Positions 11,702 to 23,045 of a stretch of 64,000 nucleotides of DNA are shown here, piece after piece; within the stretch, counting starts at the first letter, position 1, and every line of letters begins with the position of its first letter. The translations under genes were made by a program, and so were the position numbers. The notes beneath the pieces were generated by a model. It made no database searches, was not told the origin of the DNA, and saw only the letters and a program-made list of their open reading frames with translations. This DNA is from Gracilaria gracilis (lineage: Eukaryota > Rhodophyta > Florideophyceae > Gracilariales > Gracilariaceae): NCBI GenBank assembly GCA_030374805.1, contig JARGSG010000209.1:310001-374000 (forward strand). The letters are read 5' to 3'.

Positions 11702-13777
11702 TCATATCATTCGAAGTGAGGCTAGATTTGCCTTTTCGGTAACACTTAGTACGCTGCACACATTAACCGAACATAAAATGCTAGGAAATAAATTCCCCGG
11801 TTCTTCCAATACATTTTCTGTACTTGTTTGCCCTTCACTTATAGGCTCGTTCAGCTCCAGTACTTCTTTTGCCCATACTGGCGCATGTGATCTATTCATT
11901 CCCCCATATTTGACACCACAAACCTTTTGTATAGCCCTTGATACCTGTGATCGTTAGAATAAATACATTTGTGTGTTAGAACTCAGAAGTCGCCTCAAAA
12001 ATAATATGTTACTTAACAAACCTTAATCGATACAAATCCCAAACTGTAGATGTTCATTTGGACCGGATCTACCTCGAGTATTTCAGCAGGTATTTCTTCA
12101 AAACTTCCATAAATAGCATGATCCTTAAGATTTTTCTTAGCTGATTTACTAGTTGCGATGGCCTCTGTCACACCTGATACGCAGGCAGATCCCCAAGCGT
12201 CTTGAAATTCCTTCTTCATTCTATGCTCACCTGTTTGAAGAAGTTTTAGCGAGAACTCCCTCTTCACCTGTGCTGAAGCTTTAGATCTCGGGTTCAGTGG
12301 GAAATGTAGCGGCGTCACGTTACAGAAAGACGAAAACCGTGAAAAGGTTAGAAAGAGCAGGAAGGCAATTAAAAATATATAGAACCCACCATCAACTTTC
12401 GTATGCTTTCATGAGCCCGACTCTGCGCACGAGATGCATATGCAGAGATTGTAGTCACAGTCTCTCCTTTCCGCTTAGCAAGCGTTATGTTCTTATTTAG
12501 AAATTCTTCTATGTTCTCTCCGTTGCAAAAGAAGCCTGCTCCCTTCCATAACCATGAACATTCCTTATCATTGACTGTAGAAGAAGGGTTCTCAAGATCC
12601 ATTGAAATATTAAACAAGTGTTTTCCTCGATCTGGACGTAAAAACTCCTGACAGCACATGAAGCGACAATATTCCTGTTAAGATAGTTAGTACTCTAGAG
12701 CACATCGCAACGCAAATATATGATAAACTTACATGAAGCAAATCAGGTTTCTACGATATATCAAATGCCTATGAGAAGATGTTAGTCACTGAGTGGTTTC
12801 CAAACATTGTAAGAAATTCGTATCTCTATCATCATTCGATTGTCATCTATTGCGTCTCCCGAAGCTTCTTTGTTGGCTATTGCCATAGCCATTGTCTCTC
12901 TACTACTTCTTAGCTCCTTCACAATCTCTTCTGTGCTTCTCTGTACTTCTGTTCGGAAGGCATTCAACGTATTGCACACCTCATTGTTTGAGGTCGAAAT
13001 AGTATCGAGTACCATTTTCAGTCCTCCCGACAAAGCTTCAAATACACGCTTTGATTCCGAAACCATTTTATTTATGCCCTCAGACAATGCTTTTCGAGGC
13101 GGTGTGCATTGGAGTGTAGGAGGTCTTGCATTGTCAACCCTCGGGCTTCTTGGCACAGAAGTGGGGTCTGAAGCCTGTGGAGGCGAGGGTCCTTCGCATG
13201 GCGGGGCTTCCTGTGCTCCAACATTTGTTTGCCTCGGTGTAGTAGATTGAACAACGTGAGGGGGAAGTTGTTGCAGTCGTGGCAGAGGTGCAGGTCCCGC
13301 CTGGCTCGAATTCTCCACATGGTTCTCTGTTCGGCCTACTGTGACCATAGTTCGTCGATTGACTCTTCCCCAAGGCTTGGAAATCCCGCTTCGTACTCTA
13401 GAATGGGCTGCGCCTGGTGTTCTCATGGTTTTGGTGCACGATGTAGAAAAACCGCACTGGAAATCCCTGCCGGGGAAAGAGTGAAACCTGAAACATTGTG
13501 TGAACCCAAATACATGCGGTGAGTAAACGCTTTCGTTCCATAACTCGATCGAAAGACAAAAACGCTTAGTTGCTTCATTTTCGGACGTCGAACCGAAACT
13601 TGTCCTCGGTACTCGTACCGACGTTTCATGACCAACTTTGTAGTCTCTTTGCACCATCGTACCCGTACACCTTTCTCCTTCATCTACTTTTGTATTCATA
13701 TGCATAAATGCAGGATTTGCAACCGTATTTCCCCGTTCGAGTAAATCTGGATCGCCACCTGAAGCGGTCTCACCCAA
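11702..13777 (-). pseudogene. spliced accessory gene of transposon B (coiled-coil protein)
   Basis: Minus-strand counterpart of the gene at 6959-8979. Segments in transcription order: 13777-12782 (Pro-rich then coiled-coil; true start uncertain, its 5' part overlaps the transposase region), micro-exon 12750-12733 (KPDLLH, 18 nt), 12674-~12380, ~12300-12023 and ~11940-11702. The intron between the micro-exon and next exon is 58 nt with GTAAGT donor. Shared landmarks with copy A are CC-x-EF, a W-x-WKGAG block, AYASRAQSRAHESIRK, GGMNRSHAPVWA and SILCSVNVCSVLS. Exons 2-5 are open here, so this copy is better preserved than A. The exon 1 donor is unclear. Function unknown. Confidence 0.6.
12733..12750 (-). 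other. 18-nt micro-exon of accessory gene B
   Basis: Encodes KPDLLH. Flanked by an AG acceptor upstream and GTAAGT donor downstream. The homologous exon in copy A is 7889-7906 (KADLLY) with GTACGT donor. Both are phase 0. Confidence 0.65.
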
Positions 13778-16558
13778 TCCGTCGAAGAATTAACAGCTTT
13801 GCTTCCAATTCTGGGCGAACGCTTCAAACTGACGGTACTTATCGCATGAACGTGCCCCCAGCAACGTCAAGCAACACCGATGAGATTCAATATGAACCTT
13901 ACAATGATAACCCTGTTGAAACCTCTGCGGACAATTCCACAGATGACTTGAATGGCGCCAAAACCGTTTCCGACATGGTATTCGATTTCTATACCGCTTA
14001 CAATGACAGATCTCATCCAGTGTTTATGGAACCCGCAGAACCATCTCCACATCTCAAAGAGAGCCATCAATCCTGTAAGATACTTCTGGATCATTGTGTT
14101 AGGTATCAAATGAGTTCGGGACAGGTAGCCAGCGAAGCAAAAATGGTGATGGATATTGAAAATCATCTTCCGCAACGACTTCGGCACGTTACGAATCAGT
14201 TCGGAAGTCCAAAAAGTTTCAGCTCCTATGTCAATCGTGTTCGAAAATGGACGGTTCTTAATGACGGCTGGCGAACTGCCTCCATTGAAACTACATGGGG
14301 AAAGAACGAAACGGGAGTTTTTCGTTCCACTCTACAACTCCTGTTGGAGGAATTGAAGTCAGTCGGGGGTCGTTCTGGAGTACAGCACTTTGCGGTACAG
14401 AGTAACGGAGGAGAAAGAGTTTTCTCAGCACAATGGGACTCGTGCATTCTGGAAAGATTTTCAAAAGAGGTTAGAGAAGACATCGTGGTTCTGAGTATAG
14501 ACCTCTATTGCGATGGAACGATTTTGTCGAACTCTGGCTCACAAAGTGCCAATACCATGAGGGTCCGGTTCAGTAACCTAAGAGCAAAATCCACAGAATG
14601 GCATGATGTGGGTATTGTCCCATGTGTGAACACATTCGGCATAGATCGATCGCAAGGAGAACTACGAAGAGAGAGACTCCAACTCTTTCACCGATTCTTG
14701 TTTCTCGCTCTCAAAGATCTTATTGAAGCTTCAAAGGCTGTAGTGGCTGTTCTTGGGACAGTGTTTATCCCCAGATTGACAATGATAGTTGCAGACCAAC
14801 CCCAAGAACGGTTTTTTTTGCGCTCAAAGACGCTAACAGTTTTCGAGACTGTTCACTCTGTGCTATGCCTTTCAAAGCTCATGAATGTGATGAAGGTCCT
14901 GATCCTAGCCATGTTCAACAATCTCGAGCAGGAGCAAGCAGAAAAGATGTTTCCAAAACGGTAGCATTTCAGTTGCTAACTGCAAAAAATAGGCTTCCAA
15001 ACGCGGTCCCAACACGAAAGCTTCTTACGAGGGAGAGAGAGAATCTCGAGATCGCTCGCAAGTACCTATCCCGAATGAGAGCTCATGAATATCCCCCCGC
15101 TTTGGCTGCATTCTATGGCCTGGGTACATCTCCGTTTTTGCTCTATGAAGTTGTTGCCTTTGACACCTTGCACAATCTCGACCTTGGAATATACCGATTA
15201 ATCGCTGACATTGCCGGTGAGTTACTTGACCAGGACCGAAAATGTCTCTACTTCACTACTCAGGCGGTTTCTATTGCAAACCAGCGTATGTTAGATGCTT
15301 CGGTATTATCAAGGATTCCAAAAGTTGCTCCGTTTGTTCTGAGTTCCAATGAAAAACAATCGGGAATGTCTGGAATTGTCCGAAGAGAGCAATGTCCTTT
15401 CCTGTGGTTTGCTCCCATGGGCATATCATCTCGAGAGCCAGACAAAGACAATTTAGTGCAAGCTGCTCTTCAAATGGCATCGGTATACAAAGAGCTTCTC
15501 GGCGCTAACTGTTCTCCAAAAGCGTCACGTAGATCAGTTGGTGATATTAATCACTTACAGGCGCAATGCTTCCACCTTGGAACACTTCTGTGTAAGGAAC
15601 TCGGAGTACGAGTGAACACCAAAATGCATCGACTGATGAGACACATTGAAGATCATATACTTAGCTTGGGCTGTATCCGTAGAGGCGCGACAGACGCAAA
15701 CGAATCAATGATAAGCTGACCAAAAAGGCTTACCAATCATCGAACCGGCACCGTCTCCAAATTGCCCCACAGCTGCTTTCCGCTAGATGTAGCACCGAGC
15801 TGAATGACGCAGCACTACAACCATGGGAAACAAACACGCCAGTTCTCCTTACTAGAGCTCCTATTCTTGGAGATTCTAGAGAACACGACATTTCAAGATT
15901 CTCGACAGGGACTGCGCATCAGCGCAGTGACCGAACCCTCTTTTTTTGTGCTCAAATTAATAGCCGGATATGTGACAGCAAGTCTGGAGAAGAGGCAAAA
16001 GCTATTTTGTCATGCACGGTGTGTGACATGAATGGTGTTCATTTACTTCGACGGAGATATGAAATGAGAATAAAACTTTAGTATAAATGGTGGAGTGGTG
16101 TAAGAGCTTCAAATGTGAATCATATTCTAACCGCGGGGGATAATGTTCGTGGATACGCTCGCCAAGATTGTGTCAGATATCGAAGCAATAGTAGAGAGCG
16201 AATTGGGATAATTCAAGCTTTGTTCGACATTCCTGCACATCCTGAAATTCGGTTGGATGTGATACATAAACTTGTCAAGACGGAACATAAACAAGGAAAT
16301 GTTAACATTGCCTTAATATATGACAATACAAGGATGCAGTATCTTATAGGTTCTAATGATGTAGAACTAAAATGCATTCTCGTTTGCGATATTGAACAGC
16401 TAATAATGATAGTACCAGATCCATACGATTTGCGTCAGCGTCATTCCCCGGATTGTTGTATCTCTGATATCCCTGATTCTGTTCAGGAAAGACGATCCGT
16501 AAGGTTTTTTGAGGTAGTTGCATACAGATATACCTGTTTTCCAGAGAATGGGTGTTAA
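13708..16558 (+). pseudogene. Plavaka/CACTA-like transposase, copy B
   Basis: The zinc finger starts in another frame at about 13699 (MHKCRICNR) and joins RVNLDRHLKRSHP in the main frame, so a one-base shift lies near 13728. The main ORF 13708-14964 carries LSIDLYCDGTILSNSGSQSA (DKT-type motif) and WHDVGIVP. The overlapping ORF 14865-15719 carries the FDTLHNLDLGIYRL signature and REQCPFLWFAPMGI. Further open segments at 15804-16031 and 16115-16558 are probably decayed C-terminal parts absent from copy A. It is divergent from accessory gene B. The family cuts and pastes DNA with a DDE nuclease. This copy has at least two frame breaks and looks inactive. Confidence 0.7.
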
Positions 16559-16910
16559 AGTCGCAAGAGCGACGCCGTTTGCTGCACAACCAAGGAAATA
16601 AACGGACGGTTCAATCGTGGCGGCTCTACCTTGCCGTGCTGCAGTTTTGATGCAAGGATGCCAGTGATTTGAACAACGGCGACCGCTCGTACAAGGGCTG
16701 CTACAGACATGCCGACCAACATCGGCGTGGCGTATGGAGGCACTGGGCGCGGAAGGGCTTGTAGCGTGTGAGTGCAGCGGTTCAAAGTGCCAGCGTTTTC
16801 GAAGTCGATTTGAAACGTGTACCGTTGTACAGCATATTTGGGTCGTGGCGCGCCGCGCGGCACGACCCAAATGTGTTCCCCACCAACTTGTGCACAAGAG
16901 TTGCCGCTAC
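16559..16910. other. GC-rich spacer with a 12-bp hairpin
   Basis: No gene. A perfect inverted repeat (16836-16847 / 16861-16872) around a 13-base GC loop lies 38 bases left of the next transposon. CTAC at 16907-16910 is the left copy of the transposon's flanking tetranucleotide. Confidence 0.6.
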
Positions 16911-17076
16911 CCCCGTGCTCCCAGAGTGAACAGAATTGCTCACCCATAGTAGGGTGATTTTTTGGAGAACCAGCGTGATTCACGCTGCGCTGCGTGAAAT
17001 CACCCGGCCCGCAGAGTGAACTTCACGCTGGACGTGCGCGATGTTCACTCTGTCCCGCCTAGCGCTCGCTCTGGGG
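16911..17076 (+). repeat. left terminal inverted repeat, large CTAC element
   Basis: Inverse match to 21246-21411. Contains recurring GAGTGAAC, TTCACGC and GATGTTCACTC motifs, and the block GGGTGATTTTTTGGAGAA shared with the small element. Confidence 0.92.
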
Positions 17077-17133
17077 CATATGTAATCCATTAACCATAAA
17101 CACTTTACCTCACGCTCAGGTCATTTAGACCAC

Positions 17134-20100
17134 TTACTGTGTCTGTGCCGCAGCTTCTGCCTTCTCCCTCAATTTCACCATCTCTGTTTCTGGTATAGTA
17201 GCTTTCTTTAGAACACGGGTACTATGCCAAACAACCCAACACTTTGAACACAAAGGCTGCCGGCAAACCTTGCACCATTGTCTTATCTTTGATCCCCCTT
17301 TTTTCTTGAAAAATCGTCCTCTCAGTTCGTAGGAGTGATTATAGGAACAGAGAGAACAGTATAACGGTTTTCCTTTAACAATTTTATGCAGAGCAGAAGC
17401 AGAAAGTCGTCTATTAACATTGTCCTGTCTGTTGTAATTTTCCACAACATTACGAACGAACATTTGAGAAATAGTTTCTTTCTCTGACATGCTGGTTGAA
17501 ACCAATTGAGAAGCGCTTTGACCTTTTGAATATTGTCTGTATATCGTGGTATATGCTCTTGCCAACTGCTTTACGAAAGCAGAAAACGTCATGCAGCCAG
17601 ACACAGCATGCCTCAATGTTCTGTAGCTAGATGTATGACCATGTTCTGACTCAACAACTCCAGCAATAATTTCTCTTCGTCGCGCCTGAATTAGGCGGCA
17701 CACTAATCCCGCATTAGCTACTTGGGCGCATAAAAGTCGTCCAATAACACTGACAATCGGATTTTCAGATGAATTTGTGTAGCAAAGGCTCTTCATATTG
17801 CGGCTAAACTCATCCACCCCCCCTTTCAAAAGATTCCAAAAGAAGAGGGAAGAAGGTCTTATCATTCAAGAAGGCGGTAGGGGACCTTTTCTTGAAACCA
17901 GGTCCCGGTAGGCTTTGCTTAAATTATAGTATGACCCAAAAGAGTACAAATCTGTAGCATACGTATTGTGTAAAAGCTCATCGTACGTTTTGGGTATATT
18001 TTCCGCGTGCTTTCCAATCCATTGAAAACAGATTCTTCGTACTGATGTCAGTGTGTATATATACTCCGCCGTAAATGCTCTGCTGAACTCCATCAGAACA
18101 ACGTAGACAATGCATCCCAGCCCGATATTATTCCCCCTACCCACAACGAATAAGACATGTTCTTGGTTGAGCACGGCTGCGTGGTGTAAGCATTGAAGAC
18201 GATAGCTTGAATTAGGTACAAGTTCTTGGAACAACTTTGTAGAGTATTCTGATCGGCCAATTTTGTTGATGTGTACGATACGGCTGTACTTATCTCGAAC
18301 TGTTTCCGCTTGCTTGGCTGTTTTCAAAGACGTCATCGTTTTTACTTCGATGGCGCCAACGTGCAACGTATCATCGGATAAAAGACAAATGATGCCATCC
18401 GGACTGCCGGCCAGTAAGGGCGTTTGTTTTGATCCAATAAGACCTACTGTTCTTATGTGTTGTAAAGTCCAGTTGCTTTCATAAAACTCTCGAAAGCTTT
18501 CTCCTGTCTGAAAAGCTTTGAAGTTAACTGCCTTGTTCTCTTTAAAGAATCTTGGAATATTAGTCAGAACCGTACTCTCGCTACGAGATCCCTCTTTCAT
18601 ACCTAGTGTAGCTGTCAGTGGTCTCATAAACCACGCGTTCAGAGATGCTAGGTAAAGGCCTTTTTGTAATTCTTTCCTGTGTATGATAGCCTGTTCAGCC
18701 GCACTCGGCGCTTGCGCTTTGGGGCAATGCAATTCTAAGGAACCATCATTTACCGCCTTTTGCAGCTCCAAAATCTTGGCGATGAGCGGCTGTTTGTTTG
18801 TTGAAGCTGGCTGTCGATGGTTAACGTTTGATAAAATTGTAAACAGCTGCTCCTTTCGAAGAGATTGTAGCGACGCAGTGGTGGCGTTCATGACATCTGC
18901 AATTGATTTCTCTGCATCTCTTTCAGGTGTTGGGGTGTTACCTTTGCGTACACCCAAAGTTCCAATGACGCTATCCCACTTCAACCGCAGAGCTTCTACT
19001 GTTTCTTGCACTCCTATGGGCAACGCGGTTGATCCTGGCATCACAGAATTTCCATTCAGAAGTTCAGCACTTCCTACTAAGTTCTTTTCGTAGTCTGCAG
19101 CAAACACTGTGTAGAAACCGTGAGTAGTTCTTGATGTGAACTGAAATGCACGCATTAGGAACCAGCCCGGGTCTTGTGATTGCAGAACGGTGTATTCGTA
19201 CACCTGGTTGAGTGCAAAGCTGACCTTCAGAGCAGATGAATCCGAGCACGCTTTGTACACTTCGTGTAAATTGCGGCGGTCCTCGTCGTGTAAACTACTA
19301 TTCAAGAACTCTCGCCTTGGAACCAAAGTAAACAGATGCGCACCAAACAATTTGCGGTTGTTGTGGTACACAGAAGCTATTCTCCCGGAATAACTTTCGC
19401 GGTATACGATGGCCTGTATCACTCTACCATTCTTTTCAGTTGCCTGCCTTGTGGCACTGTACACAGCTCGACATCCTTTCTCTTGTACGACCATGCCTTT
19501 ATGTCGCTTGCGAATAGGTCCTTCTCCAAACACAAAGGGGTAATCAAGGCTCCTCTTATGCGCGCCAATCCCACTAGCTCCCAGCTTATCGGTGATGAAG
19601 TCGACTGTCTGTTTCCCATTCTAACCTCTGTCGGCGGCAAAAATAGCCTCCGTCATTGGCTTTATAGAGCCTGGAGTTGCAGCGCCTTGGAAGAGCTGCA
19701 CTAAGCGTTCCAACACATGAATCAGCTTTTCACCTGGTCTTGAATAGTGACTGGAAATAAATCCTGATGTTAAAGCAGAACACAAAGCGTTGTTAACTGG
19801 TCCGAGGGCCTTCTGCGTATTGTTGACATGCGACAAGTTTGTCAGCTCCGTTACAGCACGAGAACGCAGCCTTTGATGATCGTCATCCAAGCTGAAAACC
19901 GTCTGCCCCACAACATGGAGATACACTCTGTTGATTGCGGAAAGTTCATGCTCCAGCTCAGTGATGAGTTGGTTTCCCGGAATGGGTTTATTGAACCATT
20001 CACTGTCACAGTCTTCGACACGTTGTCGTCGTTTCCTCGTCCCACTGAGAGCAGCCCATATCTCACTGTATCGTTTCCCCGACAGACCTGTCTGATAGTA

Positions 20101-21167
20101 GAACTCCCGATTTTCAGGAGATGTCATGACGGATACTGTCGTCCCGTACGAAGCTGCTAGAACATGAGTTACTATTACTCCCTTCAACTCCATCGCAGTT
20201 GTTGCCTTCTCTTTCCTCGCACACAACACCCGATTAATATATGCACGTAGTTTCTCCAGCAGTAAAGCAGACAAGAAAACATCAAACACATCTAGTGATG
20301 ATATGTTTGATGATCATCAAAGAACTGCGGGTTGTTGTCGTTCAGACGAATTTCTCTCATAAAATTCTCTATTCTTGTGTTCGCCTCTCTGTTGAAACGG
20401 ATCCCAAGAATACTGTCTGCATTATCGAGCTGAAGTTCGACTTCTTCAACTGCATTGGCGCATTCCCATCCTTGTAACTCTCCTATTTTGCGGGCGTTGC
20501 TGCGCTCTGCAGTTTTCATGTTATTTTCGGCATTCTCATTGTCTCCTACATGTTCAATTTCCTTCACCTCTTCTTCGAGAATTTCGTCCATGTGCTCCGC
20601 CGGGTCGCAAAATAATGCCGCCCAAATGTCTTCAGTTGCACTGTTTGCAGCTTCAAACGCGTTGCAGGCCTCGGTAACATTCGTTTTGTTTCTTTGTGAA
20701 ACACTCGGAGCGTGTAGTGATTCAATCTCTACTGTGTCGACTTGCATATTTTTGTACATCAAGAAAGAATCTTCACTGTATATCTCCGGTTCTGTGCTCT
20801 GTATGATGTCACATTTGAAGGTGTTACCTGATTTAGAATCTGTATTGCGTTTCACACACCATTGAGTCCCTGGCTCATTTTCTTTATGGATATTGTCTTG
20901 CGGAGCAGTTTTGTCTGGTGCATTGGAAGTGGCTGCTGTTCGTAAGATATGATCAGTTTCGAAAGAGAAGTATACAGGGTGTGTACAAGTCTGAATCTCA
21001 TCAGATTGAACAGAAACTGTTTCTGCGCTTGGCAGTTCATCCAAAGAGGAATCAAACAAATTGTTTCCGTCAAAGTTATCTTCTTCGTTGCAGGCTACAA
21101 CGGGTTTGGTGGTCTTCTCCACAGGGGATGGTGTGAAGACGCACAGTGGTGGATTGGAGGGTGCCAT
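17134..21167 (-). pseudogene. transposon protein: acidic N-terminus, YqaJ-like PD-(D/E)XK nuclease, zinc ribbon
   Basis: Start chosen at ATG 21167 (MAPSNPPLCVFTPSPV), which matches the small element. Open segments are 21167-20292, 20289-19621, 19620-17866 and 17865-17134. The last three share one frame, parted by a TAG at 19621 and a TGA at 17866, and coding-like sequence continues on both sides; the first is in another frame, so one shift lies near 20290-20300. The nuclease (about 18580-18130) shows GSRSES, then AGSPDGII, then GAIEVKT 15 residues later, then YRLQCLHHAAVL: the E, PD, ExK and Q motifs of YqaJ/lambda-exonuclease-type PD-(D/E)XK enzymes. The C-terminus has CSLC, FKKKGGSKIRQW and C-x2-C-x3-LC-x2-CW-x3-H. 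About 1,340 codons in all. Introns could replace one or more breaks; decay is simpler. Confidence 0.75.
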
Positions 21168-21245
21168 GGGCTCGAATGAATGACAGAAGAGCGTAAGAAG
21201 GTTGAAGGAAAACGTGAGAGGGTGTGTCTCGAGAGAAAGAAACTT

Positions 21246-21411
21246 CCCCAGAGTGAGCGCTAGGCGCGACAGAGTGAACATCGCGCACGTCCAGCGTGAA
21301 GTTCACTCTGCGGGCCGGGTGATTTCACGCAGCGCAGCGTGAATCACGCTGGTTCTCCAAAAAATCACCCTACTGTGGGTGAGCAATTTTGTTCACTCTG
21401 GGAGCACGGGG
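21246..21411 (-). repeat. right terminal inverted repeat, large CTAC element
   Basis: Inverse partner of 16911-17076, ending GGAGCACGGGG, then CTAC at 21412-21415. Confidence 0.92.
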
Positions 21412-21415
21412 CTAC

Positions 21416-22973
21416 AGTGGGTAACACGTCGGGTGGTGGGCTTTTATAGTGGTGACTTTTCTCTCAGGCGATTCGAAATTCAGAGATGTCACCAGGCCGG
21501 TGTCATTGTCACTGTCGTCGGAGCAGTGACAAATACACATGGCACGTGCCGAGAGCCGTGGACACACCGGGTTGGTGACGAAAATCAAATGAGCTGTTCC
21601 TGATGATACAGTGAAGGTAAACCAAGTTTGGCTTTTTCATTTGCGACAGTTGGCAGAGTGGTTTTGGGTGAAAATGCACAATTCACGCACTGTAGCGAGA
21701 AAGCACTGCCGCTGTAGCGTCAACTTGTGGGCGCGCCTGCGTGAAGTTCACGCTCGGCATCAACTGCAAATTGCTCACTGTATGGTCGATTTTTCTAGCT
21801 GCTGGGGGCTCTAGCTAGTGCTCCGGTTTCTCTGGCAGTAATTCTGGTTCAGTACTTGCAGCTGTGTGGGCGCATTTTAGTTTTGAGCGCCAGAAGCATT
21901 AGCATTAGCTGAGATCAAGGACACGAGGGACATGTGAACGCGTTTTCAGCCGCGCCAACAATAGCAGCATTGGCTGCGGGAGGGTGTGCTCGTATGGGCT
22001 GACAAGTGTTGAGCAGAGAGAAAGGACGCGACAAACCGGCTGCGTTGCGTGTGCGCGCAAGTGAGAGATGGCGGTGGTTAAGAGAGAAATGAGGTTTGGC
22101 GCAATGACGCAAACGTGGGGGCGGTGGCGCGTTTGAGACGGAGAAATGAGTGAGGCAGGTGAGGTGGTGATGGTGAAAGCATTTGAGAGGAAAGCAAGTC
22201 GGCAGCAAAGTGTGTGGTGTGTATTCTATGAGCTAGGTGTGCAACTCAAGTGGATGTGGATAGCAAGGAGAAGGAGAGAGCAGCATGAGAGCGTTGTGCG
22301 CGGGGGGCGGCAGCAATCGAAAAAGAGTTGGTGCCGCACGGGGAAGATGGGCGTAAAGTTTATGTAATGTAATGTTTCGGCTACGAAGCGTGGCGCGTTG
22401 CAATGAAGGGCGTTTTGTGTGCGCGAGTTGCGGCGGTGGCACGGCAGCAGCCGCAGGTTACTACTGTACGTGTACGTGTACTGTATCTAGAAACGCGAAA
22501 AGGGATAAGGCCGCTTTAAGCCTGACAGAGAGAGAGAGATAAGGTTTAGAGGGAGAGAAAGAGGCCAAGATATTTTGGACGCACACGTAAAAAGTTGCTG
22601 TATCATAGAAAGCGGCGAGAAAAGAACGGGCTCCATATCTCGCCGCGAGATCGCGCGCCGCGCGCCGCAAAGCCAAGGTGCAACCCAAAGTGGGACGCGC
22701 GCTGTGAGAGGCTCAAACGCGCTGGCGAGGGTTAAACGCGCGCGCTGTGCGGCTGAAAGGCGCGCGCGCAAATATCGGCCGCGCCGCCATTGTTGCCGCG
22801 CTGGCACTAATGCGCCGCGCCGCGCGCCGCGCGCGCCGATTGGGCAGCCAAGCGGCGATATTTTGGCAAGCGCCACACGCCGCGCCCGCAGCACGTGCGC
22901 GCTCGCAGCAGCCGCCAGCAGCCGCGCCAGCTGCAGCCGCAGCAGCCGCGCTATCTACCACCGGTACCAACGG
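21416..22973. other. intergenic region with rising GC, upstream of the B-box/CCT gene
   Basis: No gene recognised in 1.5 kb. A TATA-like CTTTTATAG occurs at about 21440. From about 22640 onward the DNA becomes extremely rich in GCGC, which marks the border of the GC-rich gene island. Open readings here are low-complexity Arg/Ala shadows. Confidence 0.5.
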
Positions 22974-22983
22974 TACATAAAAG
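22974..22983 (+). promoter_or_regulatory. TATA-like box of the B-box/CCT gene
   Basis: TACATAAAAG, the only AT-rich stretch in its surroundings, 62 bases before the chosen ATG at 23046. Confidence 0.45.
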
Positions 22984-23045
22984 GGTGAAGGCGGCTGTAC
23001 GTCTCGCTTAACCCTTTGCGGCGGCGCGACGTTGGCGGAGAAGCG

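Larger units (their letters stand above)
16911..21411 (-). mobile_element. 4.5-kb CTAC-flanked DNA transposon with PD-(D/E)XK nuclease
   Basis: 166-bp terminal inverted repeats (16911-17076 and 21246-21411, about four mismatches) begin CCCCGTGCTCCCAGAGTGAAC. CTAC stands at both borders (16907-16910, 21412-21415) as an apparent 4-bp target duplication. One long minus-strand coding region fills the interior. The 973-bp unit at 9929-10901 is a shortened relative. I cannot place it in a named superfamily: the terminal zinc ribbon recalls piggyBac-type transposases, but the target is not TTAA, and the enzyme core looks like a YqaJ/RecB-type nuclease. Confidence 0.85.

Noticed and set aside
16911-21411. 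Classification of the CTAC element as piggyBac
   Set aside because: The Cys-rich tail is similar, but the flanks are CTAC rather than TTAA, the termini are ~166 bp, and no piggyBac DDD core is recognisable.
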